Shown here piece after piece: positions 37,201 through 48,523 of a stretch of DNA of 64,000 nucleotides (positions are counted from its first letter, which is position 1; each line of letters opens with the position of its first letter). The notes under the pieces were generated by a model. It had not been told where the DNA came from and did not search any database. It saw only the letters and a list, made by a program, of their open reading frames with translations. The position numbers were made by a program, and so were the translations under genes. This stretch comes from Siphlonurus alternatus (taxonomy: Eukaryota > Arthropoda > Insecta > Ephemeroptera > Siphlonuridae): positions 28,167,265-28,231,264 of the forward strand of contig OX463778.1 of the NCBI GenBank assembly GCA_949825025.1, read 5' to 3'.

Positions 37201-39114
37201 TTGTGATTGAAATTTCGAGACTGCATGGTAGCAAGCAGCAGTCTGAATGGACAACCTACATGAAATTTTTTTATAAATGAACCAAATTATGCTTATACTC
37301 TGATTTTTTTTTAGATTTTTTAGAGACCCGGAACTATTTTTAAATATAATTATTGAAAGTCCTGTAATTTAAGTTGGCACCCCTGAATCTTTACTAAAAA
37401 GGATAGGACCGAGACGCCTATTGACACCTCCAGAGGGCGTGGCTGTACTTTCAATAATTATTTAAAAATAGTTCTGGGTTTCAAAAAAAGTCTGAAAAAA
37501 ATCAGAGTAGCATAATTTGGTATCCTCTATTCATTTCTGCAATAAAAATTTGTCATACAGTAGGTTGTCCATTGCACAGTTTGTTCGAGACGCTCTGCAC
37601 CCTGACTGTCACTCCAGTACAAGGATTGACGTAAGCTAATAAGCAGACGGGTGATAAGGGTGTCCTTTCAACAAAACCAAAGAGTAACTCCCTTTCCCGC
37701 AAGACTACAACGAGCGAGAGAGTTCCGAATGTCACTTACAAGTTAGAAATTTTCATAATCTGGACACAAAGAAACGGTTTAATATGTTTTTACCCCTAAA
37801 AACATAAATGTCAATGTTGACTGGCTGTTCTTGCAGGTTGTACATCCCACTGTTCGCACTGCTGGCGATCTTCATGCCGGTGTTCGTACCGTGGTACTTC
37901 TGGGACGAAGTGCTGTGGAAATCCTTCGTGGTGATGTTCAACTTCCGGTTCACCTTCACCCTCAACATCGCCTTCTTCGTCAACAGCGTAGCGCACATGT
38001 GGGGTGATAAGCCATACGATAAGTAAGTTATTATTAATTAGAACATATCAATTTAATTTAAGAAAGGGACATTGCAGGGTTTTTTTAATAAACGAGGTTG
38101 TATAAAAAAATGGTAAGCACTATCAGCATTATGTATTTGTATATCACAATATTAAAGCATTGAATTAGTTGCAATTAGTATTTTTAGAAATTAAATACAT
38201 ACTTTATTAAATCTATATATCAGTGCAGAATTAAATTTGAAAATAAATAATTTATCTGGTTTATGCACATTTGTTCCTTCCTATAAAAAGTGCTTTTATT
38301 TTATAACTTATAATTATATTATCTCAGCGTAATTGAATTTTACATGCTTTTAACTAAATATTAGTAGATGATTACAAATAAAAAAGTGTGTCATATAGTT
38401 CATAATCAATTAATTTAATATCAAATTATTTTCTAATAGGATGAAAAGTGCACCGGCATAATTCTTACCAGTATATACACTGGTACACACCATCTTTACT
38501 TGGTTGGTAATAATTTCATTATTGAGAAAAAAATATTTACTGGGGCGGTAAATAGTTCTTGAGTAGGATGTAATTTTGTATCTTTATTGGGTGAGTTTAT
38601 GGAAATATTGTATTTTTAATCCTAAATTGAATAATGGGCCACAATTTATTTTCCAAGATAAAAAACATATTTTAATCGAACTGCAAATTGCTCGTAAAAT
38701 GGTCACCTGGTGGAAATTAACTTACATTTTGATGTTGTGATCTCCGCTGCCTCCATTAATTCTCACCTGTGTGCTTGTAGGAGCATCAGCCCAGTGGAAA
38801 ACATTGGTGTATCCATCGCTGCGCTCGGCGAGGGTTGGCACAACTACCACCACGTCTTTCCGTTCGACTACAAGACTGGCGAGCTGGGTGACTACACGTT
38901 CAACTTATCCACCGCATTCATCGACTTCTTCGCGTGGATCGGCTGGGCCTACGACCTCAAGTCAGTACCAGCTGAGCTCGTGAAGAGACGTGCAGACCGC
39001 ACGGGAGACGGTTCACATGGCATCGGTCCCGGGGTGTGGGGCTGGGGTGACAAAGATATGGCCCCCGAAGACGTGGCAGAAATCCTCACCAAGACGAGCC
39101 ATCACGTTCACTGA
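22911..39114 (+). CDS. SCD: Gene B: acyl-CoA delta-9 desaturase (complete)
   Basis: Predicted ER-membrane stearoyl-CoA desaturase. Coding exons are 22911-23139, 32723-32853, 34359-34564, 37837-38022 and 38781-39114. They join in frame to 1086 nt, 361 residues, the usual family length. All introns are GT-AG. The metal-binding set is complete: HRLWSH (H93, H98), HRVHH (H130, H133, H134), NSVAH (N238, H242) and HNYHH (H271, H274, H275). Family landmarks SHRAYKARWPLR, EVDMSDLEQD, WGDKPYDK and FPFDYKTGELG are present. Hydrophobic segments in exons 1, 2 and 4 fit the four-helix membrane topology. A poly-A signal AATAAA lies at 39138-39143. The N-terminal about 40 residues are polar and poorly conserved. 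Exon 1 is over 9 kb from exon 2, so the exon 1 assignment rests on phase, the MAPN start and the hydrophobic segment. Confidence 0.93.
26438..27899. mobile_element. Foldback element interrupted by a SINE
   Basis: The left arm starts AATAGACGACTTGCAAAACC and the right arm ends with its complement at 27899. The arms are inverted and similar over about 400 bp or more, including GGTTTGTAACATATTGAAAT on the right, and meet near 27330. The left arm is broken by the SINE at 26724-27122. Without it the element is about 1.06 kb. No long ORF. Confidence 0.8.
26724..27122 (+). mobile_element. 5S-rRNA-derived SINE, copy 2 (best preserved)
   Basis: 5S-like head at about 26728-26812: CGGTTCTCGTTAGATCACCG, then GTGGTTAGTACTTGGATGGG. 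This matches the A box, intermediate element and C box of 5S genes. The body follows to GCTCTTAGGGGTGTATCC and an A-rich tail. Inserted into the left arm of the foldback element 26438-27899, whose right arm preserves the pre-insertion sequence (ACCAAATC joined to AGCCAATTGC). Confidence 0.85.
28126..28218. repeat. (GA)n microsatellite with one interruption
   Basis: GA tract of about 93 nt with a single GATA interruption near 28192, in gene B intron. Confidence 0.95.
29357..29513. mobile_element. Short palindromic MITE-like element
   Basis: Inverted arms GTATAATTTACCATA and AATCACGCGTGTATAAGAA, mirrored as TTCTTATATACACGCGTGATT and TATGGTAAATTATAC. Total about 157 bp, with no coding capacity. 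Confidence 0.6.
32196..32336. mobile_element. CRE-type foldback MITE, internally deleted copy
   Basis: Ends AATGGAGTATCGACCTC and GTTGATACTCCATT with the shared GCAGAAATGGATAGAGGG, but the core including the TGACGTCA pair is missing, leaving about 140 bp. Lies in gene B intron, about 390 bp upstream of exon 2. Confidence 0.7.
32723..32853 (+). CDS. SCD: Gene B coding exon 2 (histidine box 1)
   Basis: 131 nt between acceptor ATATAG (ends 32722) and donor GTGAGT (32854). Encodes residues 77-120 including GAHRLWSHRAYKARWPLR, nearly identical to gene A over this stretch; the following ILCFLFTITGQ differs. Confidence 0.92.
32854..34358 (+). other. Gene B intron between exons 2 and 3
   Basis: A 1.5-kb intron with a truncated 5S-SINE fragment (32990-33088), a short (ATT)n run near 33452 and otherwise unique AT-rich sequence. 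Confidence 0.7.
32990..33088 (-). mobile_element. 5S-derived SINE, 5'-truncated fragment
   Basis: T run then GGATAAACCCCTAAGAGC, TTACAGCTTGCGGCAGGGTA and GGGATAAGGTAGG, corresponding only to the last 80-90 bp of the SINE body. Truncated at its 5' end, as expected for incomplete target-primed reverse transcription. Confidence 0.7.
34359..34564 (+). CDS. SCD: Gene B coding exon 3 (histidine box 2)
   Basis: 206 nt between acceptor TCTCTTAG and donor GTGAGT. Begins RHAYAWALDHRVHHKYSETN, then DPHDARRGFWFAHVGWL and KEVDMSDLEQD. Contains H130, H133 and H134. Phase-2 exit. Confidence 0.93.
34876..35095. mobile_element. GGCGGATTCA-ended MITE, copy 1
   Basis: Inverted ends AAGGCGGATTCACATGGCGA and the complement of CATCTGAATCCGCCTT. 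Inner arms ATGCGACGCGA and TCGCGTCGCAT. About 220 bp. The same element recurs at 63529-63742 with about 80 percent similarity by eye. Confidence 0.75.
37165..37185. repeat. Poly-G tract
   Basis: Twenty-one consecutive G residues in gene B intron, able in principle to form a G-quadruplex. Confidence 0.95.
37259..37556. mobile_element. CRE-type MITE relative lacking the CRE sites
   Basis: An inverted repeat sharing the CCGGAACTATTTTTAAA and ATTATTGAAAGTCC blocks with the CRE-type MITEs, but with different outer ends and a centre (TTGGCACCCC / GACACCTCCAGAGGGCG) in place of the TGACGTCA pair. Lies about 280 bp upstream of gene B exon 4. Confidence 0.7.
37837..38022 (+). CDS. SCD: Gene B coding exon 4 (NSxAH motif)
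   Basis: 186 nt between acceptor TTGCAG and donor GTAAGT. Two membrane spans (about residues 191-208 and 219-237), then NSVAHMWGDKPYD with N238, which holds an iron-bound water in the SCD family, and ligand H242. Confidence 0.93.
38023..38780 (+). other. Gene B intron between exons 4 and 5
   Basis: A 758-nt AT-rich intron; I see no element or gene in it. Confidence 0.7.
38781..39114 (+). CDS. SCD: Gene B coding exon 5 (histidine box 3 and C-terminus)
   Basis: 334 nt from acceptor CTTGTAG to TGA. Encodes SISPVENIGVSIAALGEGWH, NYHHVFPFDYKTGELGDY and a cytosolic tail of about 60 residues that is rich in charged residues and ends SHHVH. Confidence 0.93.
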
Positions 39115-39137
39115 GCTCCTTCTTGTGTAGTGCTCTT

Positions 39138-39143
39138 AATAAA
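39138..39143 (+). terminator. Gene B polyadenylation signal
   Basis: AATAAA 24 nt after the gene B stop codon; the nearest canonical hexamer. Confidence 0.55.
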
Positions 39144-40404
39144 TGACGTGTTAGATCCATGTCCCAAGCAGTTCTGTCATTGAGGTAGTACAACAATGTC
39201 CACAATTTTGGTTCTCATAATAATAATAAGAAAATTCATCTGTACTCAAAAAATTATTACTCTTCTATGGTGACAAATTTAATTTAATAACAGGTAATAC
39301 CTTTTAAATACACGTTTTTTTTTAACAAAATATAGATGAAGAATAAAATTGCATAATTATTATGTTCAGTCATATCATGTATAAACAGTAGCAGATGAAA
39401 TTTTCCAATCATTTCTGTCCATTTTTTCCATATAGCATTCTAATATTATAATTTATGCAGCGTTTAATAATGCACATAAAAATATATTCAAATTTAAATG
39501 TCAAAAAGACATTATGATATAACAATATAATTATAACAATTATGATATGCATACTTTATACGTATATATCAATATTATACAATTATGCCTTTAATTGAAA
39601 CGTTCCTTTTCAATGTTTTGTGTCAACTTAGGCCATTATAGTGGCAAATATTTAGTACTTTAATTTTAGTATTCTAAATATAGGACTGAAATATTTTACT
39701 TCATAGCTATTATGAAATATAGATTTTGATAAAAAAAAAAATACATAATTGCTAAAATGACAAAATACGTTGAAGTACTTATTGTATAAAATAAAAAGGG
39801 ATGCGGTCCTGGCATTTAGATGCTAACTGGTATATAATTAAGTGGTTACCACTATACTATATATTATATTGTTATAATCTATAATATACAATATGTTTTT
39901 ATCAAAATGTTTAGAAAAAAACATTTATTTTTTTATTTAGAAAATATTAATCAAAACATTCAGGAACAGACTATATTTAAAAAAGTATGCTTTTAAGAGT
40001 TAAGAAGTTAAATCATACTTTTATCTATGTTTTGAATTCAAGCTTTAAATGCACCACATAAAACTATTTTATAACATCGATACGGAAATTTGGAAGTACC
40101 AGAATGGAAATGAACAAGTGTACCATTAACTTTTCCTTTTTGGTGAACTTTATTTATGTTTCCTGTCCTACGAGGCCAGTATTAATATTTTTATGTATTC
40201 AGACGATTTTCTCTGCATGGTCTTTAAATTCGCAGAAAAAATTTTGATTTTCCAACAAACACATTTTGCAGCCAAATTGCATGTTTTCAATAAAGTACAT
40301 TCTACAACAAAGTTGCATTCACATTTCCTTTCTTATCATTGTATCAACAGACTTATTTTTCTTCGGATTGCTGCGATCAATTTTAACATCTAAAGATCTA
40401 AATG

Positions 40405-40550
<146 letters not shown>

Positions 40551-40681
40551 ATTGTAGAGTAGAGAGAAATTTATGAAAGTAATATTGATACAATCATGTT
40601 TTTTAACTTAATGTAATGTATAATAATTATCTCGTTGCATAAATTGTTGTTAGTAAATAACTTTTCGTGCAAAGGATATTC

Positions 40682-40930
40682 ATATTGAATTTTATTTCAC
40701 TTTTCGGACTTTTACCTTTGCCGGTGTTCAATGTAATCCTTCTGTGTGTAGTATGTTGCGATGGTCACTTACAGTTAGTGTTCGTGCACGTCACTAACAC
40801 TTGCATGTACTACACATATCACTTACGTTTCGAGAGTCAACCGCTCTCTTCCTCAGGTGATCTGACACAGAAGGATTACATCGAACACCGGGAAAGGTAA
40901 AAGTCCGAAAAGTGAAATAAAATTCAATAT
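40682..40930. mobile_element. Inverted-repeat fragment, Penelope/retrozyme-like
   Basis: Arms ATATTGAATTTTATTTCACT and GTGTTCAATGTAATCCTTCTG are mirrored at the right end, with arms of about 65-80 bp. The minus strand of the right half carries a hammerhead-like core (40820-40859). Such cores near inverted terminal segments are known from Penelope-like elements and retrozymes. No reverse transcriptase is present, so the assignment is tentative. Confidence 0.5.
40820..40859 (-). ncRNA. Hammerhead-ribozyme-like motif
   Basis: On the minus strand: AUCAC, core CUGAGGA, stem II GAGAG/CUCUC with loop CGGUUGA, core GAAAC, minimal stem III AC/GU, then GUGAU able to pair with AUCAC. Two single-base departures from consensus (an extra A before stem II and an extra A before stem I 3') may weaken or abolish cleavage. 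Confidence 0.4.
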
Positions 40931-41609
40931 AAATTGTTGTATAATTATGATTTCAATCTCCCCCCCCCCCCCCTCACTTTGCAGTTGCAAAAAGAATATT
41001 AAAATATATGTGCTGTATTTTTTTAATGCACATAATACACATACATTTAACTGAGAATAAAAAACAATGTTTTATCTTTTATATATTATTTTTTGTAATA
41101 ATTGATTAATGGGGGACTTGGTGCCTTTTTAACATGTGATTTGTGTGCTGAAATTCTTATTAATAATTCGTGTCAAAACAAATTTTTTATTTTTGTCGTT
41201 AATTACATGACATAATAACCATGTTACGTGTTTCTTTTAAATATATATCATGTCAAAATATATTGTTTTGTTCTTTTAACCCCCTCTTTTGGTTTCATGT
41301 GTTGACTTTTAATTAAGTAACTTTAAATGACTTTTAATTAACTGGTGAAGATATGGTGAATATGAGCCGTTGTCTATACATGGTTTAATGAGACATTAGA
41401 ATGTGTAAATTTTAGTGGCTTAATCGAAAGAAGGGGTAAAAATATGGTATTGTGAATTTTTTCAGATTTTTCTGAGACCGGGAACTATTTTTAAAAAATT
41501 ATTGAAATTTTATTTTATGACGTCACAGGCGGCACTGCCCTATCCTTTTTCTTAAGGAGTGCCGCCCATGACGTCATCAAAATAGACTTTCAATAATTTT
41601 TTTAAAATA

Positions 41610-43873
41610 CACGGACAAAAAATTTAGCCAACGGTTAGTAAGATTTTACTAACAAAAGGCGGGTCGAATCTCACTAAGACAGTAGCTGTGTAAAAACTTA
41701 ATATTTGAGTTTGCTAAATTTTGTATACTGAAAAGTAGCTAAAATTTACTAACTTTTGCAGTAAAATATTACACTAATGATGATGAAGAAGTTAAAAATG
41801 TGTTGCGTAGTAAAATTTTACGGCATGTTGGTAAAATAGAAGGTCAGTAACTTGGTAAAGTTTAACTGGCAGTGCTAGTAAAATTGTTCTTCCTTTTACT
41901 GCAGGATTTTACTAACTAAATGTTGGTAATTTTTTGCATACCTTATAGGCTTTTAAATTTTACATACTTTTGATTGTTACTAAATATCTACCGCCTATAT
42001 GCAAAGATGAGGTCAAACTTTAAGTCCGGATTAACTGTGTTGATTTCGATTGATGCAACAATAAAAATCAACAAAGTAATCCGGACTTAAAGTTTGACCT
42101 CATCTTTGCAAATCAGTGTTAGAAATTTAGTAACAAATAAGTATGTAAAATTTAAAACCGAATCTTTGCGCAAAAAAATTATTTTCACTTAAAAGAGCTA
42201 AATATGTTAAAAATAATGTTTTTTTTATTACTACTACTTATTGTCATGTATTGATCACATGATCACACACATAATTCACAAGAAATTTGTATTAAAAATA
42301 AGTATTTGATATCATACTTTAAAATAATCATCGAGTGCTAATAAGTTAATTAAAATTACAAATTATTAAGGACGGGAACACTTTTTTATAATTACAAAAA
42401 AAAATTTGAGAAATTAAGTTAATGCATTTATTGGATGATGAATACTCAGATTTACAAAAAAATGAAGTTTGAATTAAAATCACTTTAAAATGTTAAATAA
42501 TAAAATTATATGTAATCGATGTAAGTCTTTTGAAACAAAACGATGACTGTCGTATCTCCAGTATAGTACCCACAGTGTAGAGAGGAATGTCCCCGCGAGG
42601 GTACCGTACGAGGGTCAGTCGTGGGTCGTGGATGCCGTGTGGGTCAATCAGTGGACGAGGGTCGGTTACTGATGTGCGTGGACGCCGACGACGCCGTGGA
42701 TAGTTCGTTGTAAGGTGATAGTGCGATCTAGGTCTGCGGTTCGCAACAAAAAATACTCATCCCTCATCGCGATGTCAAACCAAACTGCGCATCGTTGTCC
42801 TGCAAACATGATAATAATTAGACTCGGTACAATTAATGCAATGAACGTCACATTATCCAACAATAATTTTGATATGGTACACTGTACTTTTGTATTTCAA
42901 TTTTGTAGTCCTTTCGTACTATGACGTGCGTTTACAAGTTACAATTACGTTCACATGACGCTGTTTAATACGGATCCGTACACAACGGATATTGTGTGAT
43001 ATAGTGCATGTTATTCTTATGGAGGTCGTCAACGGATATTTATTAAACACCGTCATGTGAACGTAGTAGTTAATTTTGCAATATCTAAACTTGCAATACA
43101 TATCTCCTGTGACAAATTAAAGTAACTAAACAGAAATAACAAAGAAATTCTACAAAAATTGTAATGATCGACTGTATGTATATACATTGCATACTTCTAA
43201 AACACAAGAAAAATCAACAAAATATCATATTTGCTTACCTTATAATATAATCAGCCTGATGATCATAGTCATTTCTCGATAATTTGCTTATTCCTGGGGT
43301 ACTTGGAGCACTTTTAATTAGATATATTTCAGCACAGAAAGTTTTTGCAACCAGTTTGCTCAAATGACAGAAGCCGAATGAAGAAGGCCAACGGTTTTTT
43401 TGAAAACAGGATGTTGTAGTTTGCAAAACTTTACCACGTAAGGTAAGATTTTACAATTCAGTTATGTTCTTTTTACAACGTTTGACGTGCTAGCGCCAAC
43501 GTGCTGTGAACGTTGTAAACATCAGCTACTTATAATAGTAAATTTTTACCAACATTCTCGAGTAACAATTTAATACATTATAACATGCCAGCATCAACTT
43601 GCGAGCATTGTAGATTTTAGCTACTACGTGGTAAACTTTTACTAACATTTGATAGTAACATTTTATGACGTTATAATATGCTAGCGCTAACTTGCAAACA
43701 TTGTAAATATAACTTACAAAATGGTAAACTTTTACCAAGTATTTTTTACAATGCTGAGATTGTAAATTTTGCAAAGCCCGTAGTAAAAATTTACAAGATT
43801 TGCTGTACAATTCAACAAAAAGATAGTAAGTGTATTTCTTACCAAGTTTGCCTAGTAAAATTTTTTGTCCGTG
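41610..43873. mobile_element. TA-flanked DNA element nested in the MITE at 41386-43974
   Basis: Terminal inverted repeats CACGGACAAAAAATTT (41610) and AAATTTTTTGTCCGTG (to 43873) are bounded by TA on both sides (41608-41609, 43874-43875). The uninterrupted host motif AAAATAGTTCCCGG contains a single TA, so this is a target-site duplication of Tc1/mariner type. The interior holds many GTAAAATTTTAC-like motifs, a palindrome at about 41948-42163 and another around 42948-43067. It has no long ORF, so it is non-autonomous. Confidence 0.75.
41948..42163. repeat. Palindrome inside the nested TA element
   Basis: Inverted arms include GCAAAGATGAGGTCAAACTT from 42001 and its complement ending at 42109, with weaker inverted similarity (TTACATACTT, GTTACTAAAT) out to 41948 and 42163. 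The loop is about 43 bp. Probably an older insertion or the hairpin core of the host element. Confidence 0.7.
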
Positions 43874-45385
43874 TAGTTCCCGGTCTCAGAAAAATCTGAA
43901 AAAATTCACAGTACCATATTTTTACCCCTTCTTTCGATTAAGCCACTAAAATTTTCACATTCTAATATCTCATTGTTATAAATTATCTTTTAATATTCAC
44001 TTATAAACACACTAACGTAAGTACATACTTTAATTACTTATTACGGTAAATTAAAAAAAACTCGTATATATAATTATATGAAAGGAAACAAAAGAGTGAT
44101 ATTGTACCTTTCTTTAAGTAAAAACTGAATAATTATACACTGTGGGCCTGTGGATGGTCTGCTCTTTGTAAATACAAATTACGTCTTCATTAAACGATAA
44201 TCACTCGTAAAATACATAAAGAAAAAAAAATTATTTAAGAACAATATTTTGAAATACTTTATTTATCTATTAATTATTTTATTTATTTACCTGTGCTAAA
44301 CTGTAAACTATATAACGAGCAATAGATTGCTGCACTGCATGCATGGTCAGTTAGACACTAATAGAAAATATTTATTATAACACATATTTATATATTTTAT
44401 ATCAGCGAAAATAATAAAGTTATTGTGCTTCAATTTATTTTGATGCAATAAAATAATATAAAGCTTGATTTATAAAATCTGTTCAGTTTGTTAGGTAAAA
44501 ACTGGAAAATACTTCGATAATTATAGCAGGATTATAAAACTTCAAATCCCTCCTCTTCAGAGCTTGAATTGGGGTCAAAGTTTAAATCATCTCTTGACAT
44601 AATTATACTTCGATTAATGAAAAACAACTCTTTACAATGTTGGAGTGGCAACTGAACATTTAATTAAAAAATTTAAAGCTTTATTATTAATTATAACGTA
44701 TATTATTTATTATACAAGTCCTCTACCTTGCTTCAACAGACAGTTTATAAATAATAAAAACGTAATTAAAATTTAATTAAAAATAAAAATCATATTGCAA
44801 ATAATATAATAAAAAAAATAATTATAATTAATATTAGTAGTATCATTGCTTGAAATTGAAAACGGGAAAAATTATCAGTAACATTGACTGTAAGTCAGCT
44901 ATCTGTATACACATGCAGGGTTCCAGGACATTCAAAGAATACAAAGGGAGGAATTCAAAATATTTTTTTAAGTATTCGGAAAATGAGTTAATTTTAAAGA
45001 TTTTTCAATTTCTACCCTCTTTTTTTTAAAAAAAAAAAAGTTAGAATTTAAAAAATTGTAGTGATTAAAACACTAAACTTGTATACAAATTTTTAAAGAA
45101 GTTTTCCACTTAACATTGTTTTTTACCGTTCCTACGTGCACGCATATTTTAAATTTTCAGTTTCACCCCCTGTAAGATCTTAACAACGGTAGTTCTTCAA
45201 ATTTCCTTCACAAATCCTTCAGGTTGGTTCTTCATCTACCTTGTTTTTTTTGTTTTAAATTTTGGGGTCGATACCTTCAATATTGCTCCTGCATAGTAGG
45301 CAATTCAAACTCGTTACAGGCACTTATGAACCACTACATGATATTAAATTCAGGTTCAGGCATGCATGCTTATTAAAAAATAATG

Positions 45386-45785
45386 TCACAAAGCAATGTG
45401 GACAATTGATATCGCTCATGGCAAAGTGGACCTCGATGCAGTGTTCATCCAAACGTGAATTTAAATTATCAGACCTTATTAATTGATATACGATATGTTT
45501 CTTAAATGATACCAAAACTTAAATGATCAATACAGTTACTAGAGTGAAAGATAATCGATAAGAACAATTATAGTACTTGAATTTATTTTGATGTAAAGCA
45601 ATGTGGACAATTGATATATCACTCAAAGGGGAACTCAATGCAACTTTCTTTCCAACGTGAATTGAAATTGAGGCAAACTTGATTAATTAATACGATATGT
45701 CTTTCAATGACATGCTGAAAGACACCAAAACTTTATTTGTTTAATTAAAATATTAATGATCAATTAAATTTACTAGGGTGAAAGC
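45386..45785. repeat. Diverged tandem duplication, about 205-bp period
   Basis: GCAATGTGGACAATTGATA occurs at about 45394 and again at about 45599. Each is followed in order by AACGTGAATT, ATACGATATGT, ACCAAAACTT, ATGATCAAT and a TACTAG(A/G)GTGAAAG end. The units differ by many substitutions and indels, so the duplication is old. Confidence 0.65.
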
Positions 45786-46954
45786 TACACAGAATTACTG
45801 TGCAAGTTTGTGAAAATAGCTTTACTATCTTATCAGTAAGCAAGCCATTTCGTTACAAAAACGAACAATCCTCAGTATGGTGTACGTAATTTTCCTTCAA
45901 TCATGATTGAGACCTCAAACTTCCTTGAGTGGTCATTCTTCTGATTTATATCTCCACAGTTCTGTTATAGTTTAAGAAGTCATTATATGCCCTCTACATA
46001 TACACTATCATTAGTATCATTTATTCATTACATAATCACTGTCTACTTCTTTCTATTTATTTATAATAATTAATAATGCACATCACTAGTGACTTTAAAA
46101 GTTCTTAATTAAAGGAGTGCAAATAATAATTCATTTAAAATTTAATTCCCTAAAATCTAAGGATTACCATGTTTCTTTCCCAAAATGGTTATAAAACACT
46201 ATGTTAAATAAAAAACTTATTTTTATTCAATCATCTATGTTTTCAAATTCACTATAATATATAATATATCACATCATAAGAACCAATTAAGAGCAATAAA
46301 TATAGTAGTGCAACAGTTCTTGAACAATTGATCTCAGTTATTATATCCAGTCTCAAAAGTCATTTATTTTATGATATTTAAGTTTTATGAAATATATATC
46401 TGACATAAAGTAATCGAAAGAATATGCTAAAATTTAATCGCTTTTGTTTTGAGAATATCTCCATTTCCTTTTTGTGAATGTCTGTAAGGTAATATGGCTC
46501 CATATTAAACTTTACCTCAATTTTCACAAAACTAGACAGATCCACTTTAAAATAATTAAACTACCTACCATTAAAATCAAGGACCGTTTTCAGAGAACCC
46601 AATCAATTGGAACATTCACTCAAACTTGAGAAAGTCAATATAGGACTAAAGTTAAGTGTAATTCGAAATTTGTGCCATGTTAAAAATTAATCAGATTTTC
46701 ATAGAAGTTTAAATTAAACTTTAATGCTTCAAATATAATATTTTACCAATTAGTCTCAGTACTATATATAATTAAATATTAAAATTTTTAGAATAAAATC
46801 ACATTAATTAAATTTCAATTAAAATTAATTTTATAATTATACCTCAACGTTAATATTGCACTAATTATCAAGGTTGGCAGTCTGTCCTCGTGTCCTGTCA
46901 ATTTAAGTGGTGGGGGAGGAAATGTGGTGACACCTTGAGGTTCTCATGACCCCT

Positions 46955-47080
46955 CGTCTGATTGGCCAGCAATGAAATGTGGAGGCCAGCAGCGGCCGGG
47001 GCTGGGGGCTGACGATGGTGTGGGTCGGCCACTCAAGTCGGCGGACCAAATCCTCGAACACGACCCGTGGAATCCGCGCA
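46955..47080 (+). promoter_or_regulatory. Candidate gene C promoter and 5' UTR exon
   Basis: A GC-rich island in AT-rich DNA with an inverted CCAAT (GATTGG at 46960-46965), GGCCGGGGCTGGGGGCTG, and a clean donor CCGCGCA then GTAAGT at 47081. Gene C needs an upstream exon because its ATG exon starts at an acceptor. No TATA box. A second GC-rich patch at 48290-48500 (octamer ATTTGCAT near 48429, CTTCCGG) is an alternative promoter. Confidence 0.4.
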
Positions 47081-48521
47081 GTAAGTCTCTTTGTATGTAC
47101 GTCGGTAACCATAGAAACAGCTGCTATTTGTAACTTCAGGATCAGGAACAAAAAACCGTGTAAAAGGAAATATGGGAAATGTTTTATTTATAGATTTTGT
47201 TTTGCTAAGAAATCAAAATGACAAAGAAATCTTAATCTTTTAAGCATTTTATTATAATTAAACAAGTCTCAATAACAGTTCAACGAGTTTCATTAAATAT
47301 TAACTGTAGCACAATACATGCGAATATTTGTAATAAAACAACTACTATTTATATTTTTTGCGAGTTAAAGTCAATTAAAAATGTAATAATTTAAAAAAAA
47401 GTTTCATTAAGAATTCATTTAATTGAAAAGAACAAAATTGTACTAAATCAAAAGTTGTACTTATACTGTTACTTAAAGTTCCATTTTAAAATTTAGCACT
47501 AAATAATATAACATTTCGATTGAGCTATTCTTTTTTTATGCGCGTATTACACGTTTCTAAATGCAGAGACAGAATTTAACAAAAGCTTTGTCATTTTTAT
47601 TGTTTAAAAGAGCTTTAATTTAATTAATAGTAGAGAGCTAAGTGGACGGATGAACATAATGAGATTTTGATGCCTAATTTAATTTGTGCTAAATTTGTGG
47701 TTTGATCGACGAAGATCATATTCAGAGCAGGTGTCTCACAGTACGTCTGTTTGTAATTTGAGTTATTTAATTGTTTATTTATTCTGCATTCAAAGTATAT
47801 AAAAATATACTTTCAAATTCTTTGAATGCAATCATATGTTACATTTTGTTTTACATTTTCTACATTTTGTAGCTTCAGAATTAAAACAAAACAAAACTAA
47901 GATTTCTTCCTTCAGTTCAACGTCAAAGCAAGCAATCAAGAAAATAATTAATTTCTCCGACGTTCAGCATTTTCCATTTGCGTCGTTATGTTGCTTTATA
48001 AAATAATTGTGTCGTATCATAAAAAAGATGAATTTATTTCTTCATGATGTCTAAAAACAGAACTTAGATAAATTATAAAATTGATTGATTTTATTAAATA
48101 GCATGGCAGCACGTACGTCACAAACTTTTTTATGTTCATATTTATTATTAATCTATTTATAACTGAAAAGAAGAAATTTTATTGAAATTTGATTACCAAT
48201 GAATATTTGTCTTTTGTTTGGTAATAAGAAAATGTAATATTGTTTTATTCACGAATTTGTTGAAATTGTAAAATTAAGAGCGAGAAATGATTCCGCAGCA
48301 GCAGCAGCGGTGTCATATTGCCTCGAGTTTCTCTGTGACACCTTGACAATTAAGACACGTCGCTGTCATCAGAATATGGCACGTCACTTCCTTCCGGTCC
48401 TTTCTATGCAGACAAGTCGAGCGGCGGCGATTTGCATGCACAACTCCCACGGGCCACTGAGCCACTTGCACGGCGATCGAGTCAGTGCTGGACTAAACTC
48501 CGACTTGTGTGTTTTATGCAG
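47081..48521 (+). other. Gene C putative first intron
   Basis: A 1.4-kb AT-rich interval ending in a GC-richer 200 bp with CAG repeats at 48297 and an octamer motif. Ends with acceptor GTTTTATGCAG. No repeat element seen. Confidence 0.4.
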
Positions 48522-48523
48522 CG

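Larger units (their letters stand above)
34565..37836 (+). other. Gene B intron between exons 3 and 4
   Basis: A 3.3-kb intron with a GGCGGATTCA-ended MITE (34876-35095), a poly-G tract (37165-37185) and a CRE-MITE relative (37259-37556). The rest is AT-rich with T and A runs. Confidence 0.7.
41386..43974. mobile_element. CRE-type MITE relative split by a nested insertion
   Basis: Outer ends AATGAGACATTAGAATGTG (from 41386) and its near-perfect complement ending at 43974 share about 100 bp of inverted sequence through GAGACCGGGAACTA. The element carries TGACGTCA at 41518-41525 and 41569-41576. Its right arm is interrupted by a 2264-bp insertion (41610-43873). Without it the element is about 325 bp. 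Confidence 0.75.
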
